NCBI GenBank assembly: GCA_016196035.1
Contig: JACPYM010000125.1
Coordinates: 62,001-126,000 of the forward strand
Reading direction: 5' to 3'
Origin: Acidobacteriota bacterium
GTDB lineage: Bacteria; Acidobacteriota; Blastocatellia; RBC074
Length of the DNA: 64,000 nt
A program made the position numbers and the translations under genes. Positions within the stretch are counted from its first letter, which is position 1. Each line of letters opens with the position of its first letter. Shown piece by piece: positions 9,663 through 18,020 of this stretch. The notes under the pieces were generated by a model that made no database searches, had not been told where the DNA came from, and was given only the letters and a program-made list of their open reading frames with translations.

Positions 9663-12515
9663 CTATTTCTGCTTCGACATCTGTTCCAGCACCGCGCCGA
9701 GTTGCTTCAACTCTTCGCCGTAACGCCCCCAGTCGCCGTCGCGCTGCGCCTGAAGCGCGCGGTCGTAATGTTGCTTGGCTTGCGTTGCGAGGCTTTGCGT
9801 GCCTTCCGTTAGTTGAGCGGCGGGCGGCGCGCTCGCATTTGGCGCGGGCGCTTGGGCGGCGCTTGCCGGTGCCGCGTTCCCGAAGACGCGGGCCAGGCTG
9901 GCTTCGAGCGTCGGTTCCATCGCAATACGATTTTCGGCGGCGACGATGACGCGTTTGAGTTCGGGAATCTTGCCGGACTCCGCACGCAGGTAAAGCGGCT
10001 GGACGTAAATGAGCGATTCCTTGATCGGGATCACCAGCAGCGTGCCGAAGATGACTTCAGAGCCGCGCTGATCCCAGAGCGAGATTTGGCGTGAAATGTC
10101 AGGGTCCTGGTTGATACGTGCGACGATCTGTTTGGGGCCGTAAATCAGTTTCTGTTTGGGGAAACGGTACACCAGCAAATGGCCGTAATGCGCACCATCG
10201 GCGCGCGCCACCATCCAGGCCGCCAGATTGTCTTTGCTTTTCGGCGTGAAGGGCAGCAGCAGCATGAATTCCTCGGTTTGCTCGCTGGGCAGTTTCATAA
10301 TCGCGTAATAGGGATTCATCACCCGCGATTGTGTGGCCGCGCCAGAGCCTGCCGGATCCAACCCCTGCGCTTCGGCTTTCCCCTGCTTTTCAGGCATGGC
10401 AACCACCGACCATTGGTCTTCTTTGTTGTAAAAGACCTGCGGCTGACTCATGTGCCAAGTCGAATAAACCTCCGCCTGCAACCGGAAGATGTCTTCGGGA
10501 TAACGCAGATGCGCGCGCAAATCGGCGGGCATCTCGGCGAGCGGTTTCAGAATGCCGGGGAAGATGCGTGCCCAGGTTTGAATCAGCGGATCGCGTTCGT
10601 CGGCGAGATATAGCCGCACGTCGCCCTGATAGGCATCCACGACAGCTTTGACCGAATTGCGAATGTAGTTGATGCCGTTGACCGGTTGCGAATAAGGATA
10701 GCGGTCGCTCACCGTGTAGGCATCGGCGATCCAGAAAAGCCTTCCCTCGGAGATGACCAGATACGGATCGCTGTCGAAGGTCAGAAAGGGCGCGACCTGC
10801 GCGAGCCGCTCCTTGATGTTGCGAACGTAAAGCACGCGGCTCTCTGGCGTCAGATCATTCGACAGCAACAACTTCATATCGCCGAATCTGGAGGCAAACA
10901 ACATCTGCCGCCACGTCGAGGCAATGCTGACACCGCCCGTCCCGGTGTAACTGGCAAAGACATTCTCTTCGCCCGCCGGATAGTTGAACTCCTTCGCGGT
11001 GGTCTTGACGTAAACACGGTCATTCGACAATTCGCCGAAATAGATTTCAGGCCGTTCGACCTTGAGCACAGGCACCGACGAAACCGGCGGAATGTTTTTG
11101 ACGAAGAGCACCGGCAAGCCTTCGGGCGTCACCTGATTGACCGGGCCGAGCGTCAGGCCAAAGCCGTGCGTGAAGGTCAGTTGCTCATTGATCCAGTTGC
11201 GGTTGGGCAGGCTCGCCGTGGACAACTCGCGCGCCGAGAGCATGACCTGTTGTAACTCGCCATTGATGCGGTAGCGGTCATTGTCCACCGATTGAAAATC
11301 GTAGTAGGTGCGAATCTCTTGCAGTTGGGAAAAGGTGTCGAGCAGCGGCTTCTGATCCCAGAGGCGGATGTTATTGATGGTCGGTTGATTCTCTTGAATG
11401 TCTTTGGCGGTGAGCACGGTGTCGCCCGGCAACTCGCGCTCTTCGACATGATCCAGCCCGAAGGCTTTGCGCGTCGCGGCGATGTTGTGCGTGATGTAAG
11501 GCGTTTCTTTGACCAACTCGTTCGGCCCGACCGAGAACCGCTGCACGAGCGCCGGATACATCAAGCCCACAGCCAGCGTCAGCACGTAAAGACCCAATCC
11601 CGCCCACAGCAAGCTCGTCTTGGCGCGCAATAAGCTGGCGGCGGCCAGCACGGCCACCAGCACCGCCGCGCAAACCTGCACATAGAGCAGCGGCAGCGTG
11701 GCATTGAGATCGGTGTAACTGGCGCCCGCGTTAGGCCCGTTGGTGGAGTAGAGCAGATTCGGGATGCCCAAATATGTTTGCCCGGCCAACACCAGAAACA
11801 GCGCCGCCACCAGACCCAGCAAGTGTGTGCGCGGCCCTGGCCCCAGTTCAATCCGGCGCAGCTTGAGAAACGTCTCGGCCCCGCGCGCGGCATAGATGGC
11901 TGCCGTCCCCAGTAGGCAAATTCCCACCAGCGTGAGCAACAGACTGGCGAGCGTTTCGAGTGCTGGCAGCGTAAAGAAATAGAACGCGAGGTCACGCCCG
12001 AAGATCGGATCAACCTCGCCAAAGGGTGTCTGGTGACGATAGCGCAGCCAAATCTCCCACGCGCCCCACGCCGACAAACCGACAAAAGCGCCCAACGCCA
12101 ACGCGGCAGGCAGCGCCAAGCGTCCCGCTAGCTCGGCAAAATCCGGCGCAGGTATCTGCTGTCCCTCGATATTTAAGAAGCGCGGGTTTGCCTCCGCGCG
12201 GGGCGCCGGGACAGGGCTTTGGTGCAACGCCAATTTGAAGTTGAGCCAGATGAATGCCGCAGCCAGCAGAGCGGCGCTGAGTCCCAGCGTCACTTTGGTC
12301 AGGAGCACCGTCGAAAAGATGGTTTGGTAGCCGAGCGACTGAAACCAGAGCCAGTCCGTATAAAACACCGCCCAGGCAGGCCAGGCAAAAATAGCGATGA
12401 AGGCGATGACCGCCACAATCAATAGCCAGCGTGGGCGTCTGCGCTGCTGTCCAGAGCCTCCCAGCATGTTTGTTGCGTTGATGATTGGTTCGTCAAATTC
12501 TTCTTCTTGTTGCAT
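9663..12515 (-). CDS. UPF0182 family integral membrane protein
   Basis: A 950-residue protein of the UPF0182 (COG1615) family, at the usual length. The first 330 residues hold about seven hydrophobic helices, starting with [20 protein letters not shown]; the rest is a large extracytoplasmic domain. The C-terminal 90 residues are Ala/Pro-rich and end in a helical segment. The family's biochemical role is unknown; it is widespread in actinobacteria, cyanobacteria and acidobacteria. The ATG at 12515 has a weak GAGAAAAG site. It sits between mgtA and the Crp/Fnr regulator on the same strand, with repeat elements on both sides. Confidence 0.88.
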   Translation of the reverse strand: MQQEEEFDEPIINATNMLGGSGQQRRRPRWLLIVAVIAFIAIFAWPAWAVFYTDWLWFQSLGYQTIFSTVLLTKVTLGLSAALLAAAFIWLNFKLALHQSPVPAPRAEANPRFLNIEGQQIPAPDFAELAGRLALPAALALGAFVGLSAWGAWEIWLRYRHQTPFGEVDPIFGRDLAFYFFTLPALETLASLLLTLVGICLLGTAAIYAARGAETFLKLRRIELGPGPRTHLLGLVAALFLVLAGQTYLGIPNLLYSTNGPNAGASYTDLNATLPLLYVQVCAAVLVAVLAAASLLRAKTSLLWAGLGLYVLTLAVGLMYPALVQRFSVGPNELVKETPYITHNIAATRKAFGLDHVEERELPGDTVLTAKDIQENQPTINNIRLWDQKPLLDTFSQLQEIRTYYDFQSVDNDRYRINGELQQVMLSARELSTASLPNRNWINEQLTFTHGFGLTLGPVNQVTPEGLPVLFVKNIPPVSSVPVLKVERPEIYFGELSNDRVYVKTTAKEFNYPAGEENVFASYTGTGGVSIASTWRQMLFASRFGDMKLLLSNDLTPESRVLYVRNIKERLAQVAPFLTFDSDPYLVISEGRLFWIADAYTVSDRYPYSQPVNGINYIRNSVKAVVDAYQGDVRLYLADERDPLIQTWARIFPGILKPLAEMPADLRAHLRYPEDIFRLQAEVYSTWHMSQPQVFYNKEDQWSVVAMPEKQGKAEAQGLDPAGSGAATQSRVMNPYYAIMKLPSEQTEEFMLLLPFTPKSKDNLAAWMVARADGAHYGHLLVYRFPKQKLIYGPKQIVARINQDPDISRQISLWDQRGSEVIFGTLLVIPIKESLIYVQPLYLRAESGKIPELKRVIVAAENRIAMEPTLEASLARVFGNAAPASAAQAPAPNASAPPAAQLTEGTQSLATQAKQHYDRALQAQRDGDWGRYGEELKQLGAVLEQMSKQK

Positions 12516-12585
12516 ACGCTTTTCTCTCAGTCGGGGCGTTCATCCGCTTAGATCGGCTTGCATTTGGATCTACAGGGCGGCGCGT

Positions 12586-12676
12586 GGTGCGGTACGCGCG
12601 AGCGGTAGCGACCTGGTGACTCTGAGTGCGCACAATTCGGAGTCACCAAGTCGCTACCGCTCGCGCGTACCGCACC
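12586..12676. repeat. inverted-repeat element with GCGAGCGGTAGCGACCTGGTGA arms
   Basis: Arms 12586-12622 and 12640-12676 are reverse complements with a few mismatches around a 17-base centre. The hairpin lies between the regulator stop (12724) and the UPF0182 start (12515), so it would form in a read-through transcript. Confidence 0.88.
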
Positions 12677-12723
12677 GGTGGAATGCCGGCATGTCCGGTC
12701 AGGATGAAATAAATTGCCATGGG

Positions 12724-13404
12724 CTAGGCGATCTGCGTGAGGTAAGCCGCGAGCTTGTTTTCTTTGATCACGAGGAAGTTATTTTCGTTGATCTCAATCA
12801 GCCCCAGATTCTTAAAACGCTGCATAAAGACGCTGATGCGGGGCCGCGTCGTGCCCACCATCTCCGACAATTCTTCGTGCGAAATTTTCGGTTCGAGGCG
12901 GATGCTGCGCGGGTCTTTCTTACCCATGGTGCGCGCCAGCCGTAACAACGTCTTGCCCAGGCGCTGTTCGCTATCCACCGTGACCAGGTCGGCGATGACC
13001 TGTTGTTGGTCGGCAATCCGCACGGCCAGGTACTGTACGAAGCCCTGGTACAAGGCGTCGCGCTCCAGGCGCGCAAAGAATTTGGGACAAGGGATTTGTT
13101 TTAAGTGCGTGTCTTCCATCGCCGTCGCGGTTTCCAGCCGTGCGCCTAAGCCGGACAGGCACAACTCACCGAAGATATCGCCCGCCGTATGGACAGCCAG
13201 CAGGCATTCTTTCCCTTCCGGCGAGAGCATGAGCAGTTTGATCTGTCCGCTCTCGATGAAATAAACCAACTCATCATTGTCGCCACACGTATAAACGTTA
13301 TCGTGCTTCGGAATCATGATGGCGCGTGAATGCAGGGTCTCTTGCCGCAGCGATTCACCCATTTGTACTTTGAACAGGTCAGATTGAGGTGTTTCTTGAA
13401 TCAT
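12724..13404 (-). CDS. Crp/Fnr family transcriptional regulator
   Basis: A 226-residue protein. It has an N-terminal cyclic-nucleotide-binding-type beta barrel (about 25-140, containing GDIFGELCLSG, the phosphate-binding cassette position), a dimerisation helix, and a C-terminal winged helix (about 165-215, ISHEELSEMVGTTRPRISVF). The conserved Crp cAMP contact pair RLE...T is only partly matched, and no Fnr iron-sulfur cysteine cluster is present, so the ligand is unknown. A GAGAGG sequence precedes the ATG. It is followed on the same strand by UPF0182 and mgtA, and preceded by the stress genes. A collapsed copy exists at 6403-6459. It is a good candidate for the local regulator of the block. 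Confidence 0.88.
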   Translation of the reverse strand: MIQETPQSDLFKVQMGESLRQETLHSRAIMIPKHDNVYTCGDNDELVYFIESGQIKLLMLSPEGKECLLAVHTAGDIFGELCLSGLGARLETATAMEDTHLKQIPCPKFFARLERDALYQGFVQYLAVRIADQQQVIADLVTVDSEQRLGKTLLRLARTMGKKDPRSIRLEPKISHEELSEMVGTTRPRISVFMQRFKNLGLIEINENNFLVIKENKLAAYLTQIA

Positions 13405-13861
13405 GATTGCCTCTCCTTGTGGTTGCTGCTTACCGTTCTGTCTTCACCGCATCGCCTTGCCTATCATCCCACACCTCTTTCCTCTCCCGCCAGTGGCGCG
13501 CGCGTTGATTTAGCAGGGTTTTCATATCACTGTGCGGTAGCCAGTCCAGTCTGCCGAAGGTTCCGCCTGCACCAGACGCCGGTAGGTTACGCTAAATGGC
13601 CTGTTGGCCTCCGTCGAAGAACACTGTCTCGATCAACGGGCGTTGTTCGGGTGTGAGTTGACCAACGTGATGTGCTAGAGCAAACATTGGCTCGCTGGCG
13701 AGTGAATTGAAGGGAAAGCGCGTCAATATTTCTGAAATATGACTATTTGAAATCCTATGATCGGCTGGTTGGCAATAGGCTGCTGTCCAATATTGAACGT
13801 GTTCGAGAAAAAAAGTGGCGGGCGCACAAATGACTGTTATTGCGTCCGCTCAACCGTGACT
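13405..13861. promoter_or_regulatory. regulator upstream region, 457 bases without a gene
   Basis: No ORF with coding character is seen. The first 95 bases next to the regulator start match the flank of the regulator remnant at 6460-6560, including GCTGCTTACCG and ATCATCCCA. This segment was therefore duplicated together with the gene. An AT-richer stretch at 13720-13820 is the likely promoter area. I could not define -10/-35 boxes with confidence. Confidence 0.4.
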
Positions 13862-14218
13862 TCAGTTCGCTTGATGGCTCGCCAAGCGTTGCAGGCCAAG
13901 CACGGAAACGATGTATGCCAAGGCGTTATTGACAGGTATTTTTCCCGCCGCAAGCCACGCCTTGAACGGAGAGCTGCGCGGCTGGGATGGGTGGGAAACC
14001 GTAGCAGTACGGGTTGCCGCTGGCGCTTGCCGTGCCACGCTTGAGTCAGCTTCCAACCAACGCTGTTTGGTTTCAGCATTGACAGCCAGTTGCTCTAGCA
14101 GCCGCGCGCTCCGCTCGCGCTGCCAATGTTTCGTTAACACTTCCGCTTTGCGTGTTAGCGCGTCAACCCGCGCGCGGCTGAAGTTCGTCAAGTTGAACTG
14201 TGCTTTGCGCGCCATCAT
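13862..14218 (-). CDS. small helical protein, unrecognised
   Basis: A 118-residue protein beginning MMARKAQFNLTNFSRARVDA. The first 70 residues are predicted helical, with many Arg/Lys/Glu. The C-terminus has an Ala-rich linker and a hydrophobic end (NNALAYIVSVLGLQ). A very strong AAGGAGG ribosome site abuts the double ATG. It lies between the Crp/Fnr regulator and the PRC-barrel gene in the stress block. No known domain; possibly a small DNA- or membrane-associated accessory protein, but this is a guess from composition. Confidence 0.6.
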   Translation of the reverse strand: MMARKAQFNLTNFSRARVDALTRKAEVLTKHWQRERSARLLEQLAVNAETKQRWLEADSSVARQAPAATRTATVSHPSQPRSSPFKAWLAAGKIPVNNALAYIVSVLGLQRLASHQAN

Positions 14219-14276
14219 CCCTCCTTCTCCTGGGCAATCGAATGTTCTTGCTGATCACAGACTTCGGACTATTGCG

Positions 14277-15101
14277 CTAGTTCACCCAATAGCCGGGTTG
14301 ACCATAATGCCCATACAGATATTCCTCGTATTTGCGCGTAATCAGCTTGGCGCTGTTGTAGCTGGGACTTTGCTCAACCCCCTCGCGTGAGAGCCGCACG
14401 CGGACTTTGGCCTGCGCCCAATCTATCGCCGCAATCCATTGCGGTGAGATCATCACTTTCTTGCCGGGCAACCATTTGTGCGTGTCAATCGCCAGGTAGC
14501 GAATCGCCCAACTCTCATCGTCCAGGATGAAATCTTCGACGATCCCGATCTCGCCATCCGTCGCCTCAATCGAATATGTGGACACCTCTTGCGTGCTCCG
14601 CAAATGCACGTCTTCCGAAACGACGGCGCGCACGGTGGCGGCAGTCCCGGCACTGCTACCAGCACTGGTTGAACGTCCTACTGAGGCCGCACCTGCCGCG
14701 ACCGGGGATGCCGTCGCGGCGAGGGATTGCTGCGCTGCCAGAGCAGGACGTTCCTCAGCTCCCCACAGGAATGGGCTGCCCCAATAGTAGGGAAAACCGT
14801 AGTAATCCGCATAATGCGCTTCCATCTGCCGCGAGACCGGCTTGCGGGTGTCAATGTCCGGGCTTTTCTCCACCTGACTTTTGGTCAGGGCGACATGAAG
14901 CTGGCGGTGCTCATGATCCACCTGCATCACTGAGAAAGGCGATACCAGCACCTGCTTGCCTGCTAGCCAGTTACCCGTATTGACGACCATATAGCGCAAG
15001 GCCCAGCGTTCATCATCGAAATAGAACTCCTCGACATTCCCAATCTCGCCATCTAGGGCGGCGATTTTGAAACCGCTCAGTTCATTTACACTGCGTAACA
15101 T
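14277..15101 (-). CDS. tandem PRC-barrel domain protein
   Basis: A 274-residue protein with two PRC-barrel domains. The first covers roughly residues 1-90 (LSGFKIAALDGEIGNVEEFY). The second covers about 175-265 and repeats the pattern (IEATDGEIGIVEDFILDDES). They are joined by a Tyr/Trp-rich and Ala/Ser-rich linker. PRC-barrels are small beta barrels found in photosynthetic reaction-centre H subunits, RimM and many stress proteins. No signal peptide is visible. I chose the ATG at 15101 because the first PRC strand starts there and AGAGAGA precedes it. It is followed by CsbD, BON and SH3 genes on the same strand. Confidence 0.85.
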   Translation of the reverse strand: MLRSVNELSGFKIAALDGEIGNVEEFYFDDERWALRYMVVNTGNWLAGKQVLVSPFSVMQVDHEHRQLHVALTKSQVEKSPDIDTRKPVSRQMEAHYADYYGFPYYWGSPFLWGAEERPALAAQQSLAATASPVAAGAASVGRSTSAGSSAGTAATVRAVVSEDVHLRSTQEVSTYSIEATDGEIGIVEDFILDDESWAIRYLAIDTHKWLPGKKVMISPQWIAAIDWAQAKVRVRLSREGVEQSPSYNSAKLITRKYEEYLYGHYGQPGYWVN

Positions 15102-15162
15102 AGGTTGTCTCTCTTTTCTGCTACCGTTCCGCTGACTGCCGCCGGGCTTATGCTCCGTTGCG

Positions 15163-15372
15163 TTAAAGATCGGCAAGCACTTTGCCCGCTTGTTCTAATG
15201 CCTCACCGGCCTTCCGGCGCACTTTGCCGGCTTGCTGTTGAACTTGTCCTTCCACTTGCTCTGTTTCGCCTTCGGCTTCGAGTTGCGGATCGTGGATAAA
15301 CTCCCCGACATTGGCATTGATCGCGCCGGTGATTTGTTTCTTCTTGCCGATGACCTCGTCTTTATTCCACAT
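15163..15372 (-). CDS. CsbD-like stress protein (copy 1)
   Basis: A 69-residue CsbD-family protein: MWNKDEVIGKKKQITGAINA, then a Gln/Glu/Lys-rich helical region. The family is hydrophilic, often sigma-B- or stress-induced, and of unknown mechanism. The ribosome site GGAGGCAAGT precedes the ATG at 15372. The same 10-base leader occurs before copy 2, so the two genes arose by duplication with their translation signals. The copies share the MW.KDEV.G start but differ elsewhere. Confidence 0.85.
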   Translation of the reverse strand: MWNKDEVIGKKKQITGAINANVGEFIHDPQLEAEGETEQVEGQVQQQAGKVRRKAGEALEQAGKVLADL

Positions 15373-15513
15373 ACTTGCCTCCTTGCCATGATTGCTTGAG
15401 TCATACTGGATGTTACGCCGCAAATAATTGGACTTGGACTTGAGCGCCCCAAGTCAGCTTTCAATCATTTTGCCGCGTAACGTCCGTTGCTCAGCTTGCC
15501 GGGGAATTCCGGG

Positions 15514-15622
15514 CTAGTACTCCATCAAGCTGAAAATGAGGGATGTAGGGCGGGATTTAATCCCGCCCTACATCCCGGATGCGCTCTCAGCATCCATCAC
15601 TTACAGCTTGATGGAGTACTAG
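15514..15622. repeat. nested inverted-repeat element between the two csbD genes
   Basis: Outer arms 15514-15532 and 15604-15622 (CTAGTACTCCATCAAGCTG and complement) enclose an inner, perfect hairpin of 18-base arms at 15540-15557 and 15559-15576 (GGGATGTAGGGCGGGATT). The outer right arm contains the TAG stop codon of csbD copy 2 (15619-15621). Confidence 0.92.
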
Positions 15623-15828
15623 GCTTTGCCGGCCAGCGCTTTGCCCGCCTCGACTGCCTCAGCGGCTTTGCGCAGCCCGGTGCCGACTTTCTCCTGAATT
15701 TTTCCGGCCAGGCGTTCAACTTCGCCTTCGGCTTCTAGGCTTGGGTTGTTAGTCACTTCCCCAACTTTGTCTTTGATTGCGCCCTTGACCTGGTTGGACA
15801 TGCCTTTAACTTCGTCCTTACTCCACAT
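15619..15828 (-). CDS. CsbD-like stress protein (copy 2)
   Basis: A 69-residue CsbD-family protein, MWSKDEVKGMSNQVKGAIKD at the start and an Ala/Lys-rich helical end (EAGKALAGKA). The ATG at 15828 has the same GGAGGCAAGT ribosome site as copy 1. The stop codon lies inside an arm of the neighbouring hairpin element, so the final codons may have been remodelled by its insertion. It is probably induced together with the adjacent PRC-barrel and BON genes. Confidence 0.85.
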   Translation of the reverse strand: MWSKDEVKGMSNQVKGAIKDKVGEVTNNPSLEAEGEVERLAGKIQEKVGTGLRKAAEAVEAGKALAGKA

Positions 15829-15968
15829 ACTTGCCTCCATGAAATGATCGCTTCCTACAAAGAAGGATCGGTTTGAGTGTTGCTTGTTACTTGAGGTTCG
15901 CATTCTCAGTCAGACTGAAGTGACGCGCCGTCCCGTATTGGACAGGCTTGAAAAGAAAAGCGGCTGGC

Positions 15969-16568
15969 TTACCTCAACTCGTTTGTTACTTGTGTTACGG
16001 CCAAAGCCTGCGACTCCACCTTGCGGACATTCGTGATTGCCCGTGCGGCTGCTTCGGCGGCGGTTTTCTGCGCGGCGGTTTGGACGCTCCCACTCAGCTT
16101 GATCTCGCCATTGCTGACCTCGACTTTAAGCTGTTGCGTTTTCAAGTCCGGGTTATTCAGGATGGATTCCAACACGGCGGTTTTGATTTCAAGGTCGGTG
16201 ACGTATTGCTTGGCGGCCGTGGCCGCTAACATCTTTGGGTCAACCTGTAGGTTATTCACTACGTTGGCCACGCCTTTGGTGCTACGGGCAACCTCTTCCG
16301 CGATGCGCTTGTCCTCAACGGTCGGCACCTGACCCGTCAGCGTCACGTCGTTGTTGCTGGTCTCAACGTGGATGTCGAAGGAAGCAACGTTGTTATTCAA
16401 GGCCAGCGCGGTTTTGACTGCGGTGGTTGTGGCCGTGCCGGACGTGCTGTCCACCATGGCATTGAAGTTAGCGGAGATGGCTTGGCTACGATACCCATAA
16501 AAATAATAACACGCGGATGCCACAATAAAGATCACGACGAACGCGCCGATAATTGTTCTTGGTCGCAT
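15969..16568 (-). CDS. BON-domain membrane-anchored protein
   Basis: A 199-residue protein with an N-terminal membrane anchor (IIGAFVVIFIVASACYYFYG, about 5-24) and two BON domains, about 45-115 and 125-195. Each holds the characteristic V.V..G.V.L.G.V pattern (VETSNNDVTLTGQV; VEVSNGEIKLSGSV). BON domains bind phospholipid or membranes and are common in OsmY-type periplasmic stress proteins. The ATG at 16568 has an AGAGGAG site. It belongs to the stress block. The anchored form suggests action at the inner-membrane outer face. Confidence 0.88.
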   Translation of the reverse strand: MRPRTIIGAFVVIFIVASACYYFYGYRSQAISANFNAMVDSTSGTATTTAVKTALALNNNVASFDIHVETSNNDVTLTGQVPTVEDKRIAEEVARSTKGVANVVNNLQVDPKMLAATAAKQYVTDLEIKTAVLESILNNPDLKTQQLKVEVSNGEIKLSGSVQTAAQKTAAEAAARAITNVRKVESQALAVTQVTNELR

Positions 16569-16658
16569 GATTTCTCCTCTATGAGATGGCATGAGATTGG
16601 TCAGCCTATCCCACTTAAATTGTTACTTTGCGCCACGCGCTGAAGCGCAACGCGCGAG

Positions 16659-17093
16659 TTATTCGAGGTATTGTTGATTCACCCACCCAATCCGCCTGCC
16701 CCTGAATGTTTCAACGCGCACCTTAAACCAAACAGCGCCTGCGGTCTCTTGCTGGGTGTTGCCGAGTAATACGACTTTGGTTCCTCTGGGTAGCGCATAA
16801 CTGGCGCGGGCCAGACGGCTTGGTTTTTTGCGCAACGCCAGGTTGTCCGCAGTTACGTGCCATGTCGCGGTGTTATTTCCTGTTCTTGAAGTTTCAGCGG
16901 GCAAAGCCGTTGGATTATGGTTGCCGCTTATCCAATTGCTGAGATTATTCCGCAGCGGCGCCAAGTCGGCCCAGAAAAAGAACATCAACAGGATAACGAT
17001 GGCTAACAAAACGGTGCCACCGGTATACCTTGGGTGATTGTACCCTCCCGAATCGTAATAAGACGGTCCTTCGTTGTCGTAAATGACGCCCAT
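16659..17093 (-). CDS. membrane-anchored bacterial SH3-domain protein
   Basis: A 144-residue protein: a Tyr/Gly-rich N-terminus (about 1-25), one transmembrane helix (GGTVLLAIVILLMFFFWADL), a linker, then a C-terminal SH3-like barrel (about 75-144) ending GRRIGWVNQQYLE. Bacterial SH3 domains usually bind peptidoglycan or peptides in the periplasm. I chose the ATG at 17093, preceded by ACGGAAAA, because residues upstream in the longer frame lack domain character. The longer frame would overlap the neighbouring Thivi_2564-like gene. Confidence 0.72.
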   Translation of the reverse strand: MGVIYDNEGPSYYDSGGYNHPRYTGGTVLLAIVILLMFFFWADLAPLRNNLSNWISGNHNPTALPAETSRTGNNTATWHVTADNLALRKKPSRLARASYALPRGTKVVLLGNTQQETAGAVWFKVRVETFRGRRIGWVNQQYLE

Positions 17094-17182
17094 ATTTTCC
17101 GTTTCCCAAAGCTCCCCCAAATAAATAACTGGGTAGCCTGCTGGGGTGGATTGCCACCAGTGTGCATTGCCAACAAGTGCCG

Positions 17183-17365
17183 CTAGGTTAGCCGCATCGG
17201 AATGTGCACGATGCCGAAGGCATTCAACGGCCAGATGCATAACGCCAAGATCACGACGACTCGCAGTACCGTTTTGATGGGCGGTGACATGGGCACGTAA
17301 TTTTCGATCAGATAAAGCACTAAGCCGATAACGACTAACACGACGATGATGCTCAGTATGGGCAT
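17183..17365 (-). CDS. Thivi_2564-like small membrane protein
   Basis: A 60-residue protein with two hydrophobic helices: a first one from ILSIIVVLVVIGLVLYLIE, then the conserved-looking PMSPPIKTVLRVVVIL turn and second helix. This pattern matches the Thivi_2564 family of small membrane proteins, whose function is unknown. AAGGAG precedes the ATG. It sits between the SH3 protein and a YflT-like protein within the stress block. Confidence 0.75.
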   Translation of the reverse strand: MPILSIIVVLVVIGLVLYLIENYVPMSPPIKTVLRVVVILALCIWPLNAFGIVHIPMRLT

Positions 17366-17389
17366 TGTTTCTCCTTGTTATGCGCAGCC

Positions 17390-17950
17390 TTATGCGCCGG
17401 AGGTGTGTTCTCGCACACCTTGATGTTTAGTTACCGCAAAGGCCGCTTGGGCTTTGCTTACTTCGTCGAACGAGCCGTGCGCGATCACCACGAACTTGCC
17501 GGCTTTGATCTGGGTTTCGTATTCGATGACGCTGTCTTTGGGAACCCCCAAACTGATCAGGCCCGCGCCCAAGGCGCTCACTCCCCCCATGATTGCCGCG
17601 CCTTCCAAGGCGCCGACGATGCAACCGACGAGCGGGCCGGCGGCCAGCAGCGGGCCGATGCCCGGAATGACGAGAAATGCCGACCCGAACAATAGCCCCC
17701 AGACGCCACCCCAGAAGGCTCCCAACTTGCCCCAGGCTTTCATACGGTCGCCGGTCGTGTAGTAACCGACCACTTCTTCTTCGGTGTAGTAGTCCTTGCC
17801 GACGATGGACAGCTTCTGCATGTCGAATCCCGACTTTTGGAGTTCGCGGACAGCTTCCTCTGCCTCAGCGTGCGTTTCGTAGAGAGCCACGACGGCACTC
17901 AGTTCTTTCTGCTCGACCTGCTCGGTGCTAAGTGCTGGCTGTGCTTGCAT
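17390..17950 (-). CDS. YflT-like general stress membrane protein
   Basis: A 186-residue protein. The N-terminal domain (about 15-70: AVVALYETHAEAEEAVRELQ) resembles the heat-induced YflT domain of general stress proteins. A glycine-rich hydrophobic segment (about 75-135: GAFWGGVWGLLFGSAFLVIP, further Gly/Ala-rich helix) resembles a glycine-zipper membrane region. The C-terminus holds another alpha/beta unit with FVVIAHG. Related proteins are stress-induced; the mechanism is unknown. AAGGGGAT precedes the ATG. It is co-directional with its block neighbours. Confidence 0.75.
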   Translation of the reverse strand: MQAQPALSTEQVEQKELSAVVALYETHAEAEEAVRELQKSGFDMQKLSIVGKDYYTEEEVVGYYTTGDRMKAWGKLGAFWGGVWGLLFGSAFLVIPGIGPLLAAGPLVGCIVGALEGAAIMGGVSALGAGLISLGVPKDSVIEYETQIKAGKFVVIAHGSFDEVSKAQAAFAVTKHQGVREHTSGA

Positions 17951-17974
17951 ACGTTATCCCCTTTTGAATGGGCC

Positions 17975-18011
17975 GTCCGACGAGCTGCCAGTGCTAACAG
18001 CTTGTCGGACG
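17975..18011. repeat. short palindromic element, GTCCGACAAGCTGCCAGCTTGTCGGAC family (copy 1)
   Basis: GTCCGACGAGCTG at 17975-17987 and CAGCTTGTCGGAC at 17999-18011 form an imperfect hairpin with an 11-base loop between the OmpA-family gene stop and the YflT-like start. Related copies lie at 19757-19793 and 37988-38077. Confidence 0.75.
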
Positions 18012-18020
18012 GATTCGTCT

